Shown here in pieces: positions 1 to 7,989 of a stretch of DNA of 64,000 nt (positions are counted from its first letter, which is position 1; each line of letters starts with the position of its first letter). The notes below the pieces were generated by a model. It saw nothing but the letters and a program-made list of their open reading frames with translations, did not search any database and was not told the DNA's origin. Position numbers and translations under genes: made by a program. This DNA is from Streptomyces sp. SW4 (GTDB taxonomy: Bacteria > Actinomycetota > Actinomycetes > Streptomycetales > Streptomycetaceae), in assembly GCA_003248315.1 (NCBI GenBank), contig QKWM01000004.1, positions 4,275,001 to 4,339,000 of the forward strand, written 5' to 3'.

Positions 1-219
1 CTGATCTCGGCGGGCCCGATCGGTTCCATGGCCGCCAAGTCCATCCCGGGCTTCGGCGAGCTGGCCTCGGTGTGGGACAGCCGTTCCCCGCTGGAGTGGG
101 ACCTGAAGGACCCCGAGCCGGCCGGCCGCGGCATCGTCGCCCTGCTGAGCGACTGGTTCCCGAAGACCACCGGCGAGATCATCCACGTCGACGGCGGGCT
201 GCACGCCATCGGCGCCTGA
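1..219 (+). CDS. fabI: Enoyl-ACP reductase, C-terminal part (window starts inside the gene)
   Basis: The gene is open from the first base and ends at the TGA at 217-219, leaving 72 C-terminal residues. They match the end of FabI/InhA-type enoyl-[acyl-carrier-protein] reductases: LISAGPI, then the substrate-loop region (VWDSRSPLEWDLKD), then ALLSDWFPKTTGEIIHVDGG. This enzyme performs the last, NAD(P)H-dependent reduction of fatty acid elongation (FASII) in the cytoplasm. The Rossmann glycine motif and the catalytic Tyr/Lys lie upstream, outside the window, so activity cannot be judged here. A strong hairpin terminator follows at once, so this is the last gene of its transcript. Confidence 0.93.
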   Translation: MISAGPIGSMAAKSIPGFGELASVWDSRSPLEWDLKDPEPAGRGIVALLSDWFPKTTGEIIHVDGGLHAIGA

Positions 220-230
220 CCGGACCCGCA

Positions 231-265
231 CCGGGGGCCCGCGTCCTGGGGACGCGGGCCCCCGG
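231..265 (+). terminator. Hairpin terminator after fabI
   Basis: A perfect 16-bp stem (231-246 pairs with 250-265) closes over a 3-nt loop, 11 bases after the fabI stop. There is no long T-tract, as is usual for Streptomyces terminators. Confidence 0.85.
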
Positions 266-342
266 CGTGTCACCCGATCGGCGCAAGCGGCCGGGCGGGC
301 GGGGCCCCAACGGCGCACTGTGGAGTACGAGTTCCCCACGCT

Positions 343-378
343 CCCGGGCTCCGTACGATCCCCGGGCTCCGTACGATC
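343..378. repeat. 18-bp tandem duplication
   Basis: Two perfect head-to-tail copies of an 18-bp unit (343-360 and 361-378), followed by a partial third. It lies in the 230-bp intergenic stretch before the small secreted protein. No function is apparent; it may be a slippage duplication in or near that gene's promoter. Confidence 0.7.
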
Positions 379-451
379 CCCGGTCCCGTAGGCCCCCGGT
401 TCCGCACGCTCCCCGCGCTTTCCTCCCCAGCACGGCCGAGGAGGTCCCCTT

Positions 452-798
452 GTGCGCTCGCTTCGCCGCCTGGCCCCGTTGGCCGTCGCCGCCGTCTGCG
501 TCCTCGCCCTGCCGTACCAGGCGACGTCCCACGCGCGCGTGCCCGCGGGGAACCCTCCGCGCCGCCGTACCAGGCGGAGTGCCGCCTGCGCGTCGACGGC
601 TCCCGGGTGACCGCGTACTGCCACAACCCCTATCCCGCGGTCGACCGCGTGAGCCTGCACGTGGAGTGCGCCCGCTGGTGGGACGTGGACGGCGACAGCT
701 CACCGGTGGCGGTGGGCCCCGCGCAGACGGTGCGCCTGGACGGACGCTGCTGGAAAGAGGTGGACCGGGCGTGGATCGGCCACCGCGAGGCGGACTGA
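452..798 (+). CDS. Small secreted four-cysteine protein (one base missing near 558)
   Basis: I do not recognise a family. A GTG at 452 follows a GAGGAGG-type ribosome site and opens a typical Sec signal peptide: VRSLRRLAP, then a hydrophobic run ending near TSHA. The frame then breaks. Adding one C in the CCC run near 558 joins it to the downstream frame, giving about 115 residues. The mature part has four cysteines (AEC, AYC, VEC, RCW), which suggests two disulfides outside the cell, and is rich in Asp and Trp. Codon use is normal for the neighbourhood. The signal-peptide call is good; the function is unknown. Confidence 0.65.
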
Positions 799-877
799 GC
801 GGGGCGCCGGCCGGTCGCCGCGCCCGGAGGGCTGAGCCGGGCACGGCCGGTCATGGGGCGCCGGCCGGTCGCCGTCG

Positions 878-1609
878 TCAGCCGGCGGCGGGGGAGCCGG
901 GCCGGGCCTGTCGCGGCCGGTCGGCGAGCGGGGAGCCGGCGCGGCCCGGCCGGCACTGGAAGGGGTAGCCCGCCGCCTCCGACTGCGCCGTCGCGGCGTC
1001 GCCCGTGCGGATCGCGTCGACCAGCCGTGTGTGGTCCATGTGCGTCTCCGGCGTCAGCTCCTCGCCCACGTCCACCCGCAGCCACTCCCGCATCACCTCG
1101 CCCAGGTCCGCGTAGAGGGCGGTCAGCACGTCGTTGTGCGACGCGGCCACCACGGCCAGGTGGAAGGTCGCGTCCGCCGCGACGAACGCCTCCGTGTCAC
1201 CGGAGTCCCAGGCCTCCTCGCGGCGCACCAGCAGCGCGTCCAGCTGCTTGAGGTCCTTCTCGGTCCGCCGTTCGGCCGCCAGCCGGGCCGCCGCCGACTC
1301 CAGTGTGGAGCGCAGCTCGGCGATGTGCCGGGGATCGGCGCCGGCGAACCGGCGATGCATGACACCGGCCAGCTCGCTGGTCGCCACGACGTACGTGCCG
1401 GAGCCCTGGCGGATGTCCAGCAGGCCGTTGTGGGCGAGGGCGCGCACGGCCTCCCGGACCGTGTTGCGGGCGACCCCGAGCTGCTCGACGAGTTCCGGCT
1501 CGGTCGGGATGCGGGAGCCGACCGGCCACTCGCCGGAGGCGATCTGCTGCCGCAGGGCGGCGATGACCTGCTCGGACAGCGCCGAACGGCGGGGATGGCT
1601 CAGAGGCAT
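878..1609 (-). CDS. GntR family transcriptional regulator, FadR/FCD subfamily
   Basis: 243 residues. The N-terminal winged helix-turn-helix carries the GntR signature (SEQVIAALRQQIASGEW, then IPTEPELVEQLGVARNTVREA). The rest is an all-helical FCD ligand-binding domain with the usual metal- or ligand-binding Asp and His residues (FVAADATFHLAVVAASHND). Such proteins are dimeric repressors released by small organic acids or related metabolites. The start at 1609 has an AAGGTGAG ribosome site. It is divergent from an MFS transporter 82 bp away, and the shared gap contains a perfect operator-like palindrome, so it probably controls that transporter and itself. The last 30 residues are low complexity, so a missed base near the 3' end is possible. 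Confidence 0.88.
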   Translation of the reverse strand: MPLSHPRRSALSEQVIAALRQQIASGEWPVGSRIPTEPELVEQLGVARNTVREAVRALAHNGLLDIRQGSGTYVVATSELAGVMHRRFAGADPRHIAELRSTLESAAARLAAERRTEKDLKQLDALLVRREEAWDSGDTEAFVAADATFHLAVVAASHNDVLTALYADLGEVMREWLRVDVGEELTPETHMDHTRLVDAIRTGDAATAQSEAAGYPFQCRPGRAGSPLADRPRQARPGSPAAG

Positions 1610-1662
1610 GGCTCACCTTCGCACGCGGCCTTCGGCGGCGGCCAACCGCCGAGTGGACAACC

Positions 1663-1677
1663 AATCATCCCATGATT
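1663..1677. promoter_or_regulatory. Candidate GntR/FCD operator
   Basis: AATCATCCCATGATT is a perfect inverted repeat of 6-bp arms around 3 bp. It is AT-rich in a very GC-rich setting and lies in the gap between the GntR regulator and the transporter. Size, symmetry and position fit an FCD-GntR operator. Binding is inferred. Confidence 0.55.
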
Positions 1678-1691
1678 CTATGATGGGGCTC

Positions 1692-3052
1692 ATGGCTAGT
1701 GAGGAAACCCGGACCGTGAAGCCCGTGACCGTCAGCAGTTCGGCCGAGCGCGAGGCCCGGGGCGCGGCGGGCGCCGAGGGACCGAAGCCCCGGACGCGCC
1801 CGGCGCACCGGGGCAGGCCCGCACGCGCGCGTGGCCGGCCTGGCGGACCAGGCTGCTCGTCGCCGGCATCGTCCTGGCGGCCCTGAACCTCCGCCCCGCC
1901 ATCACCAGCCTCGGCGCCCTCCTGGAAGAGGTCCGCGACGGGCTCGGCATGAGCGGCAGCGTGGCCGGACTGCTCACCTCCGTGCCCCCGCTCTGCTTCG
2001 CCGTCTTCGGTGTCACGGCACCGCGGCTCGCCCGCCGCTTCGGACCCGGCGCCGTGGTGTGCGCGGGCATGGCCGCGATCACCGCCGGCCTGCTGATCCG
2101 CCCGTACGCCGGGAGCACCGCGGCCTTCCTGGCCGCCAGCGCCCTCGCGCTCATGGGCATCGCCGTCAGCAACGTCCTGATGCCGGTCATCGTCAAGCGC
2201 TGGTTCCCCGACCGGGTCGGTTCCATGACCGGCCTGTACTCGATGGCGCTCGCCTTCGGCACCTCCGTCGCCGCCGCGGCCACCGTCCCCCTGACCGACG
2301 CCCTGGGCGGCGACTGGCAGCCCGGGCTCGCCGTGTGGGCCGCGCTGGCCGCGGCCGCCGTCCTGCCGTGGCTGCCCTTCGTCCGGGCCCGCGGCGGCGC
2401 CCCGGCTCCGGACGGCCCCGCGCGGACGGCGGGCCGTGCCGAACGGGCGGCCGCCGAGCAGCCCGCGCTGCGCATCACCCGCAGCCGCACCGCCTGGGCC
2501 CTCGCCGTCTTCTTCGGCCTCCAGGCCACCGCCGCCTACATCACGATGGGCTGGATGGCGCAGATCTTCCGCGACGCCGGCGTGCCCGCCGGCACCGCCG
2601 GACTGCTGCTCGCCGTCACCATGGTGATGGGCGTGCCGCTCGCGTTCGTCATCCCCCGGGTGGCCACGCGGCTGCCCCACCAGGGGCCGATCGTCCTCGT
2701 CCTCGGCGTCTGCGGCCTCGCCGGGTACGCCGGCCTGTACTTCGCACCGGCCGGCGGCGCCTGGGCCTGGGCGCTGCTGCTCGGTGTCTCCAACTGCGCC
2801 TTCCCGCTCGCGCTCACCATGGTCGGGATGCGGGCCCGGACCGGTTCCGGTGTCGCCCAGCTGTCGGCCTTCGCGCAGAGCACCGGCTACCTGATCTCCA
2901 TTCCCGGCCCGCTGCTGGTGGGTGTGCTCTACCAGCACAGCGGCGGCTGGGGCGTGCCGATCGCCCTGATGAGCGCCCTGATGGTGCCGCAGATGCTGGT
3001 CGGCGTGCTCGCCGGGCGGGACCGCACGGTGGAGGACGAGGCGGCCCGCTGA
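1692..3052 (+). CDS. MFS transporter, CynX/NimT family (one base missing near 1795)
   Basis: About 453 residues once one C is restored in the CCC run near 1795; without it the ATG at 1692 runs into another frame. The body has roughly 12 hydrophobic segments. The first core helix reads LLVAGIVLAALNLRPAITSLG, with the NLRP motif that marks the CynX/NimT/YeaN branch of the major facilitator superfamily (cyanate, nitroimidazole and other export or uptake). An Ala/Pro-rich cytoplasmic stretch near the middle links the two six-helix halves. It is transcribed away from the GntR regulator, its likely controller. The substrate is unknown. The soluble N-terminal 40 residues are poorly conserved in type and the start is less certain than the rest. 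Confidence 0.82.
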
Positions 3053-3159
3053 GCGAGGCCGGGGGCCGGGCCGGCCCCGGCCTCAGGGCTCGTGGGCTCG
3101 TGGGCTGGGGCTCGCGGACCCTCCTCCGTGCGGCCCGGGGCGGGTGCGAGACTGGGCGT

Positions 3160-3276
3160 ATGCCAGTCCTCGACCCGAACCCCCAGAACGGCCAGAAGAA
3201 GATGCTGCTCGTCTTCGGCTCCTTCCTGGCCATCTTCGTGATCATCGGCATCATCGCGACGATCGTCTCGCCATGA
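3160..3276 (+). CDS. 38-aa transporter-associated membrane protein (SGM_5486 type)
   Basis: A tiny protein starting MPVLDPNPQNGQKK, then one strong transmembrane helix (LLVFGSFLAIFVIIGIIAT) to the C-terminus. I recognise it as the short 'SGM_5486 family transporter-associated' protein found next to MFS genes in Streptomyces. It follows the transporter by 107 bp and is closed by its own terminator, which fits co-expression. Expected topology is a cytoplasmic N-terminus with one membrane anchor. Its role is unknown; helping assembly or stability of the transporter is a guess from position. Confidence 0.75.
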   Translation: MPVLDPNPQNGQKKMLLVFGSFLAIFVIIGIIATIVSP

Positions 3277-3281
3277 CCGCG

Positions 3282-3310
3282 CCTCCCGCGGGGCACCCCG
3301 GGGCGGGAGG
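3282..3310 (+). terminator. Hairpin terminator after the transporter unit
   Basis: An 8-bp stem, CCTCCCGC (3282-3289) with GCGGGAGG (3303-3310), with further GGGG/CCCC pairing inside the loop, just past the small membrane protein. Confidence 0.7.
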
Positions 3311-3312
3311 GT

Positions 3313-3338
3313 GGGGTTAACCCCCAGTCCCCTAGGGG
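3313..3338. promoter_or_regulatory. Two adjacent perfect palindromes upstream of the 68-aa gene
   Basis: GGGGTTAACCCC (3313-3324) and CCCCTAGGGG (3329-3338) are each perfect palindromes separated by 4 bp. They lie about 140 bp before the next gene. The AT-containing centres and close spacing look like protein-binding sites more than terminator arms. I cannot name the regulator. Confidence 0.4.
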
Positions 3339-3476
3339 GTGCGGGTCAGGGTCGAGTGGGTGGGTCTCCGGATGGGACGGCGCCCGGGAAACCGTAGCTT
3401 CGAGGTGTGACCGCTCCGGGCGGTCACGGACCCGGACCACGGACCGGGGGACGCCCGAAGACCAGCGGAGGCACTC

Positions 3477-3683
3477 ATGGCGGCACCGACGCACACCCGG
3501 CCCCGCCCGGCCACCCGGGGCCGCGCCGAGATGCGCCTGCCCTGGTGGGCGCTGGCCCTGCCGGCGCTCGCCTTCGTCACGCTGCTGGCCCTCGTCCTCG
3601 ACCCGTCCGAGGCCCACGCCGCCGCCGACGACCCGGTGATCACCCGGTTCCTCGAGCGACTGTGGCAGCTCGTGACCCGCTGA
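3477..3683 (+). CDS. 68-aa single-pass membrane protein of unknown function
   Basis: ATG 3477 with a GGAGG ribosome site 5 nt upstream. The protein has a basic N-terminus (HTRPRPATRGRAEMR), one transmembrane helix (LPWWALALPALAFVTLLALV), and a short tail after DPSEAHAAADDP with a predicted helix (VITRFLERLWQLVTR). The charge pattern predicts the N-terminus inside and the tail outside, or a signal peptide cut near AHA. I do not recognise a family. It stands alone, with promoter-type palindromes upstream. Confidence 0.65.
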   Translation: MAAPTHTRPRPATRGRAEMRLPWWALALPALAFVTLLALVLDPSEAHAAADDPVITRFLERLWQLVTR

Positions 3684-3851
3684 CCTCCGGCGGGCGCGCG
3701 GCGGACCGGCCGGCCCGCCCGCCCCGCGAGGCGCCTGGCGGCAGCCGGGGCGCACGCACCGCGCCGGCCGCCCGCGATCGCGCCCCGCAGCGGGGAATCC
3801 GCATGTCAACTCCCTGCGCCCTGTGGCCTGTTTCATGCGAAGCTGGGGTGC

Positions 3852-4370
3852 ATGAGCGTCGCAGAACCCCGCAGGATTGTCCTCTTCCGGCATGCGAAAG
3901 CCGACTGGCCACAGGTGAACGACCACGAGCGGCCGCTCGCCGAACGGGGCCGCAAGGACGCCGCAGAGGCCGGACGCCGGCTGGCCGACACCGGCATCCC
4001 CTTCGACCAGGCCCTGTGCTCCACGGCGACCCGGACCCGCGAGACCTGGAAGCTCGCCGTCCATGAGTTCCCGGAGCGGCCGAAAACCGTCTACGAGGAG
4101 CGGATCTACGAGGCCTCGCCCGGCGAGCTGATCGCCCTGCTCAACGAGACCCCCGACGACCTGCGGAACGTTCTGCTGATCGGCCACAACCCGGGCGTGC
4201 ACGGACTCGCCGAGATCCTGTCCGGCTCGGGCGAGGGCGACGCCCGCGAGCGGATGGCTCGCCGCGGCTTCCCGACGGCCGCCTTCGCCGTCCTGTCCTT
4301 CGACGGTTCCTGGAAGACCCTGGAACCGGGCGTCGCCACCCTGGTCGACTACTGGGCGCCGGCCGACTGA
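3852..4370 (+). CDS. SixA-like histidine phosphatase family protein
   Basis: 172 residues. The phosphohistidine catalytic motif is shortened to RHAKA (His14), as in SixA phosphohistidine phosphatases, in place of RHG. The second half has the conserved LLIGHNPGVH with the second catalytic His, and STATRTRETW supplies the phosphate-binding Arg. SixA proteins remove phosphate from histidine of phosphorelay HPt domains, or act on small phosphoesters. Length and motifs are complete. It is monocistronic and faces a bidirectional terminator shared with serB. The precise substrate cannot be read from sequence. Confidence 0.85.
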   Translation: MSVAEPRRIVLFRHAKADWPQVNDHERPLAERGRKDAAEAGRRLADTGIPFDQALCSTATRTRETWKLAVHEFPERPKTVYEERIYEASPGELIALLNETPDDLRNVLLIGHNPGVHGLAEILSGSGEGDARERMARRGFPTAAFAVLSFDGSWKTLEPGVATLVDYWAPAD

Positions 4371-4448
4371 ACGCCGCCGCCCGCCCCACCGCGCGTACGC
4401 ACGCGCGGCCCGGCCCGTCCACCGCACGTGCGCGCGGCCCGGCTGTGC

Positions 4449-4481
4449 GAGGGCCCGGCACCAGAACGGTGCCGGGCCCTC
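4449..4481. terminator. Bidirectional hairpin terminator between phosphatase and serB
   Basis: A perfect 14-bp stem (4449-4462 with 4468-4481) around a 5-nt loop, placed between two convergent genes. Confidence 0.88.
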
Positions 4482-4571
4482 GGCCGTTCCGGACGGCGGG
4501 ACGGACCGCTGGCGGTCGGTACGGCCGTGCCGGACGTCGGGACGGACGGTTCAGACGGCGGGACGGAAAGT

Positions 4572-5812
4572 TCAGACGTCCTGGCCCTGGGCGAGGTGCT
4601 GGTCGAGCGTGTCCGCCGCCTCGACCTCCTCGCGGGTGACCCCCAGCAGATAGAGCACGGTGTCCAGGAACGGTACGTTCACCGCCGTGTGGGCCGCCTC
4701 GCGGACCACCGGCTTGGCGTTGAAGGCGACCCCGAGGCCCGCCGAGTTCAGCATGTCCAGATCGTTGGCGCCGTCCCCGATCGCCACCGTCTGCGACAGG
4801 GGCACACCGGCCTCGGCGGCGAACCGGCGCAGCAGGCGCGCCTTGCCCGCCCGGTCCACGATCTCGCCGGTGACCCGGCCGGTCAGCTTCCCGTCGACGA
4901 TCTCCAGGGTGTTGGCCTGGGCGAAGTCCAGCCCCAGCCGCTCCTTCAGATCGTCGGTGACCTGGGTGAAGCCGCCCGAGACGACCCCCACCTGGTAGCC
5001 GAGCCGCTTCAGCGTGCGGATCAGCGTGCGCGCCCCGGCGTGAGCCGCACTTCCTCGCGCACCTTGTCCACGACGGACGCGTCCAGGCCCTCGAGCAGCG
5101 CCACGCGCGCGTGCAGCGACTGCTCGAAGTCCAGCTCGCCGCGCATCGCCGCCGCCGTCACCTCGGCGACCTTGTCCTCGCAGCCCGCGTGCGCGGCGAA
5201 GAGCTCGATCACCTCGTCCTGGATCAGCGTGGAGTCGACGTCCATGACGACCAGCCGCTGCGCCCTGCGGTGCAGGCCGGCCGCCACGACGGCGACATCG
5301 ACACCCAGTGCCGCCGCGTCCGTCACCAGGGCGGTGCGCAGCGGCTCGGTCTCCACGCCGGACACCGCGAACTCGACGGCCGTCACCGGGTACTTCGCGA
5401 GCCGGAAGATGCGGTCGATGTTGCCGCCGGCCTTGGTGATGCGGGCCGCGATCGCCGCCGTCGCCTCGGAGGTGAGGGGGTGGCCGAGCACGGTGACCAG
5501 GGAACGCCCGAGGCCGCGCGGCCGGTTGTCGCCGATACCGGAGATGATCTCCGCCTGGAGCTTCATCGACTCCGCCCAGCTGTGCACGGTGGCCCGGAGA
5601 TCGCCCTCCAGCCCCCGCGGCGGCTCGGTCACGAGCGCGCACAGCACGATCCGGCCACGGGTGACGACCTGTTCGATGTCGACCACGTCGACGGAGTAGG
5701 CGGCGAGGGTGTCGAAGAGTCCCGCCGTGATGCCCGGCCGGTCCTTGCCGAAGATCTTGACGAGGAGCGTGGGGACGTCGGTGGGAACGTCAGAGGTCTG
5801 CGAAGCGCTCAT
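4572..5812 (-). CDS. serB: Phosphoserine phosphatase SerB with N-terminal ACT-like half (one base missing near 5040)
   Basis: About 413 residues after restoring one G in a GGGG run near 5040 (protein context VRLTPGARTL). The N-terminal half has two ACT-like folds (LLVKIFGKDRPGITAGLFDT and a second block), as in actinobacterial SerB. The C-terminal half is a HAD phosphatase: motif I VVMDVDSTLIQDEVIELF with the nucleophile Asp, motif II VVSGGFTQV, then the conserved Lys, and motif IV AIGDGANDLDML. It makes L-serine from O-phosphoserine in the cytoplasm; the ACT part may sense serine. ATG 5812 has a GGGAGG ribosome site. Intact motifs on both sides of the shift argue for a sequencing error. Confidence 0.9.
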
Positions 5813-6229
5813 GGTGCCTCCCACGGTATCCGGCACCCGGTGCCGCGCGCCGCCGAGGTCCGTCTGGCGGACAGGGAACACCGGGTGTCGCTCCGGTGGC
5901 GGAAACCTTACGCGGCCCTCCCCGCACGGCCCCTTCGCGGTGCCCGTACGCGGCCCTCCCTGTGCGCCCCTCGCGGGCGGCGTTCTCATCGCCCGTCGTC
6001 GGGGCGTCGCGGAGGCAACGGCGGGGGCGGGGGAGGAGGCGGGGGCACCTCGCCCCACCGCCCCGGACCCCGCCGCCCGTCCCGCCTGACCGACCCTGCC
6101 CGGAACCGCTCCCGGGCCCGACCCCGCCCCGCTCCCTGCCCCGCCCCGGCAGCCCCGCCCGATCCGTGAGGCCGCCCAGGCCCGTCGGGCGGCATCACCG
6201 GCCCGGCGACGGTGGGAGCCCCGTACACA
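5813..6229. other. GC-rich stretch between serB and the streptophobe gene
   Basis: The right end of this stretch may be coding. On the minus strand an open, Gly/Pro-rich reading (DVYGAPTVAGPVMPP, later a run of prolines) stops at 5986 and would suit a disordered tail of the upstream membrane protein if two more bases were missing. The part next to serB holds that gene's leader. Nothing else is recognisable. Confidence 0.4.
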
Positions 6230-7765
6230 TCACCACCCGCGGCCCACCGTGCTCCCGAAGCCCGGGATGCCGCCCGGAGCCGGCGGCCCCCACAGCCCCC
6301 GCACCCCCGCAACCCCCACCGCTCCCGTCACCCCCACCACCCCGGCACCCCGTGCCAGCGGCGCCGCCCGTCGCCCCGCGGCCCCGGTCGCCCACGCGAG
6401 CAGCGCGCCGAGGGCCCCCGCCGCCGCACCCCAGACGGCGCCCAGAACCAGCGCCCTGCCGAGGTCCCCGTCCAGGGCGATCCCGGCGCCGAACGCGTCG
6501 ACGCCCAGCACGGACAGCGACGCGTCCACGGAGACCCGGGTCAGGCGGACCAGCAGCGGCAGCGCCGACGCGGTCACGAGCCCCAGCCGCAGGGCACAGC
6601 GCCCCGCGAACCGCAGGCCGTCCGCCCTGCTCACCGGGCCGGCACCGGCCGGGGCCACCGGTGTCCGGGCCGCCGTCAGCACCCCGGCGAGCAGCATCGC
6701 CAGCGCCGCGGCCACACCCAGCAGCCACACCCGGCCGTCCAGCTCCGCCAGGCGCGCCAGGGTCACCGGCTCGTCCGAGCGCCCGCTCAGCAAGTCGTCC
6801 AGCGGATCGGGCAGGAGCCGCGCCGGCTCGCCCACCGCCCGGCCCTCCCACGGCACGAAGAGGCCGACCGGCAGACCGAGCCACACCCCGTTCGGCGCCC
6901 CAGCAGGGCGGCGCCCGCGATCCGTCCGGGGCGGTCGTCGGTGGCCGCCGCCCAGGCCGCCGCCGCGAGCCCGGCCGCCACCGCCAGCATCAGGACCGTC
7001 ACCACGGCGGAGACGGCCGGCCGCACCACCCGGTGCAGCGCGTCCCAGCCGCGCGGCAGGGGAGTGCGGCGCGAGGCCAGCAGGGCGATCAGCAGGACCC
7101 CCGCCGACCAGCACAGCCCACCCAGCAGCGTGGGACCGGCGTCCACCGTGAAGCCGACCGAGGCCTCGGCCGCGGCCAGGTCACCGATCCGGTCGGGGAG
7201 CAGCCCGCCGATGTCACCGACGTCCCCGAGCCCCGGGATCTCGATGCCCCCGCCGCCGTCCCGCCGGGCAGCCCGTCCAGCCCCTCCAGCCCGAGCGAAC
7301 GCCCGTCGATCGTGACGACGTCGCGGCCCACCCACGCCAGCCAGCCCAGCACCGCCAGGAAGAGCCCGGCCACCGCACCCGCGCGCGCGACGAGTTCGGC
7401 GGGGAGACCACGGCACCCGCCGCGCGCAGGGACCGCAGGAAGAAGTACGACAGCAGCAGCGCCCCGGCGAGCCCCACCCCAGTGGCGTGATCTCGATCGC
7501 GGTGTGCGCCTCGGCGCCGTCCAGCCCGAACGCGGACACGTCACCGGACGGCGTCACCGCACCACCCGCCCCAGCGCCACGACCGCGGCCGTCATCGGCC
7601 CGAGCGCGCCCACCGCGTCCGCGCCCAGCAGCCGCAGCCCGAGCGCCGCCGTCCCGCCATCCCGACCAGCGCCCAGCTCACGGCGGCCACCGCGGACAGC
7701 AGCACGTCCGCCCACGGCACCCTCCTGCCGTACCGCTCGGACCCGGTGCTCGTGGACACGCTCAT
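6230..7765 (-). CDS. Streptophobe-type multi-pass membrane protein (at least six bases missing)
   Basis: Read from ATG 7765 (MSVSTSTGSERYGRR) the frame has to shift about six times, near 7660, 7560, 7482, 7400, 7265 and 6900, always by one lost base. With these restored the product is about 513 residues with many hydrophobic helices, for example VLLSAVAAVSWALVGMAG, LLLSYFFLRSLRAAGAVV and LGVAAALAMLLAGVL. A VTPSGDVSAFGLDGAEAHTA loop is typical of the streptomycete 'streptophobe' family. The function is unknown. It is divergent from the FHA-ABC gene 225 bp away. The C-terminus is uncertain: the frame used stops at 6230, but a Pro-rich tail could extend to 5986. Confidence 0.7.
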
Positions 7766-7989
7766 GGCAGACCCCCCGATCCGCTGTGCGGCGGGACCGC
7801 CGCACTTGTCCCCCTCGCGTGGAATACCACTCTCCGGCCAGGTTTCCACCCCGTCAACGGAGGCCGGGCGACGGCCCGTACGCAGTCTTCACAAGGCCCG
7901 ACTTTCGGTCAGGGGCCGAGCCTGAAATAGTTCCCCCGATGTTCGACATCCCTAGACTCCGCGCGACGGGGTAACTCGGGGACAACTCA

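Noticed and set aside
72..968. Long Arg/Pro-rich open frame covering the fabI end and the secreted protein gene
   Set aside because: It overlaps conserved fabI codons in another frame, its translation has no motif, and open frames of this type are common in very GC-rich DNA.
6230..7765. Pseudogene of a membrane protein
   Set aside because: All six shifts are single losses in G/C runs, there are no in-frame stops within the restored frame, and the same error type hits essential genes throughout the window.
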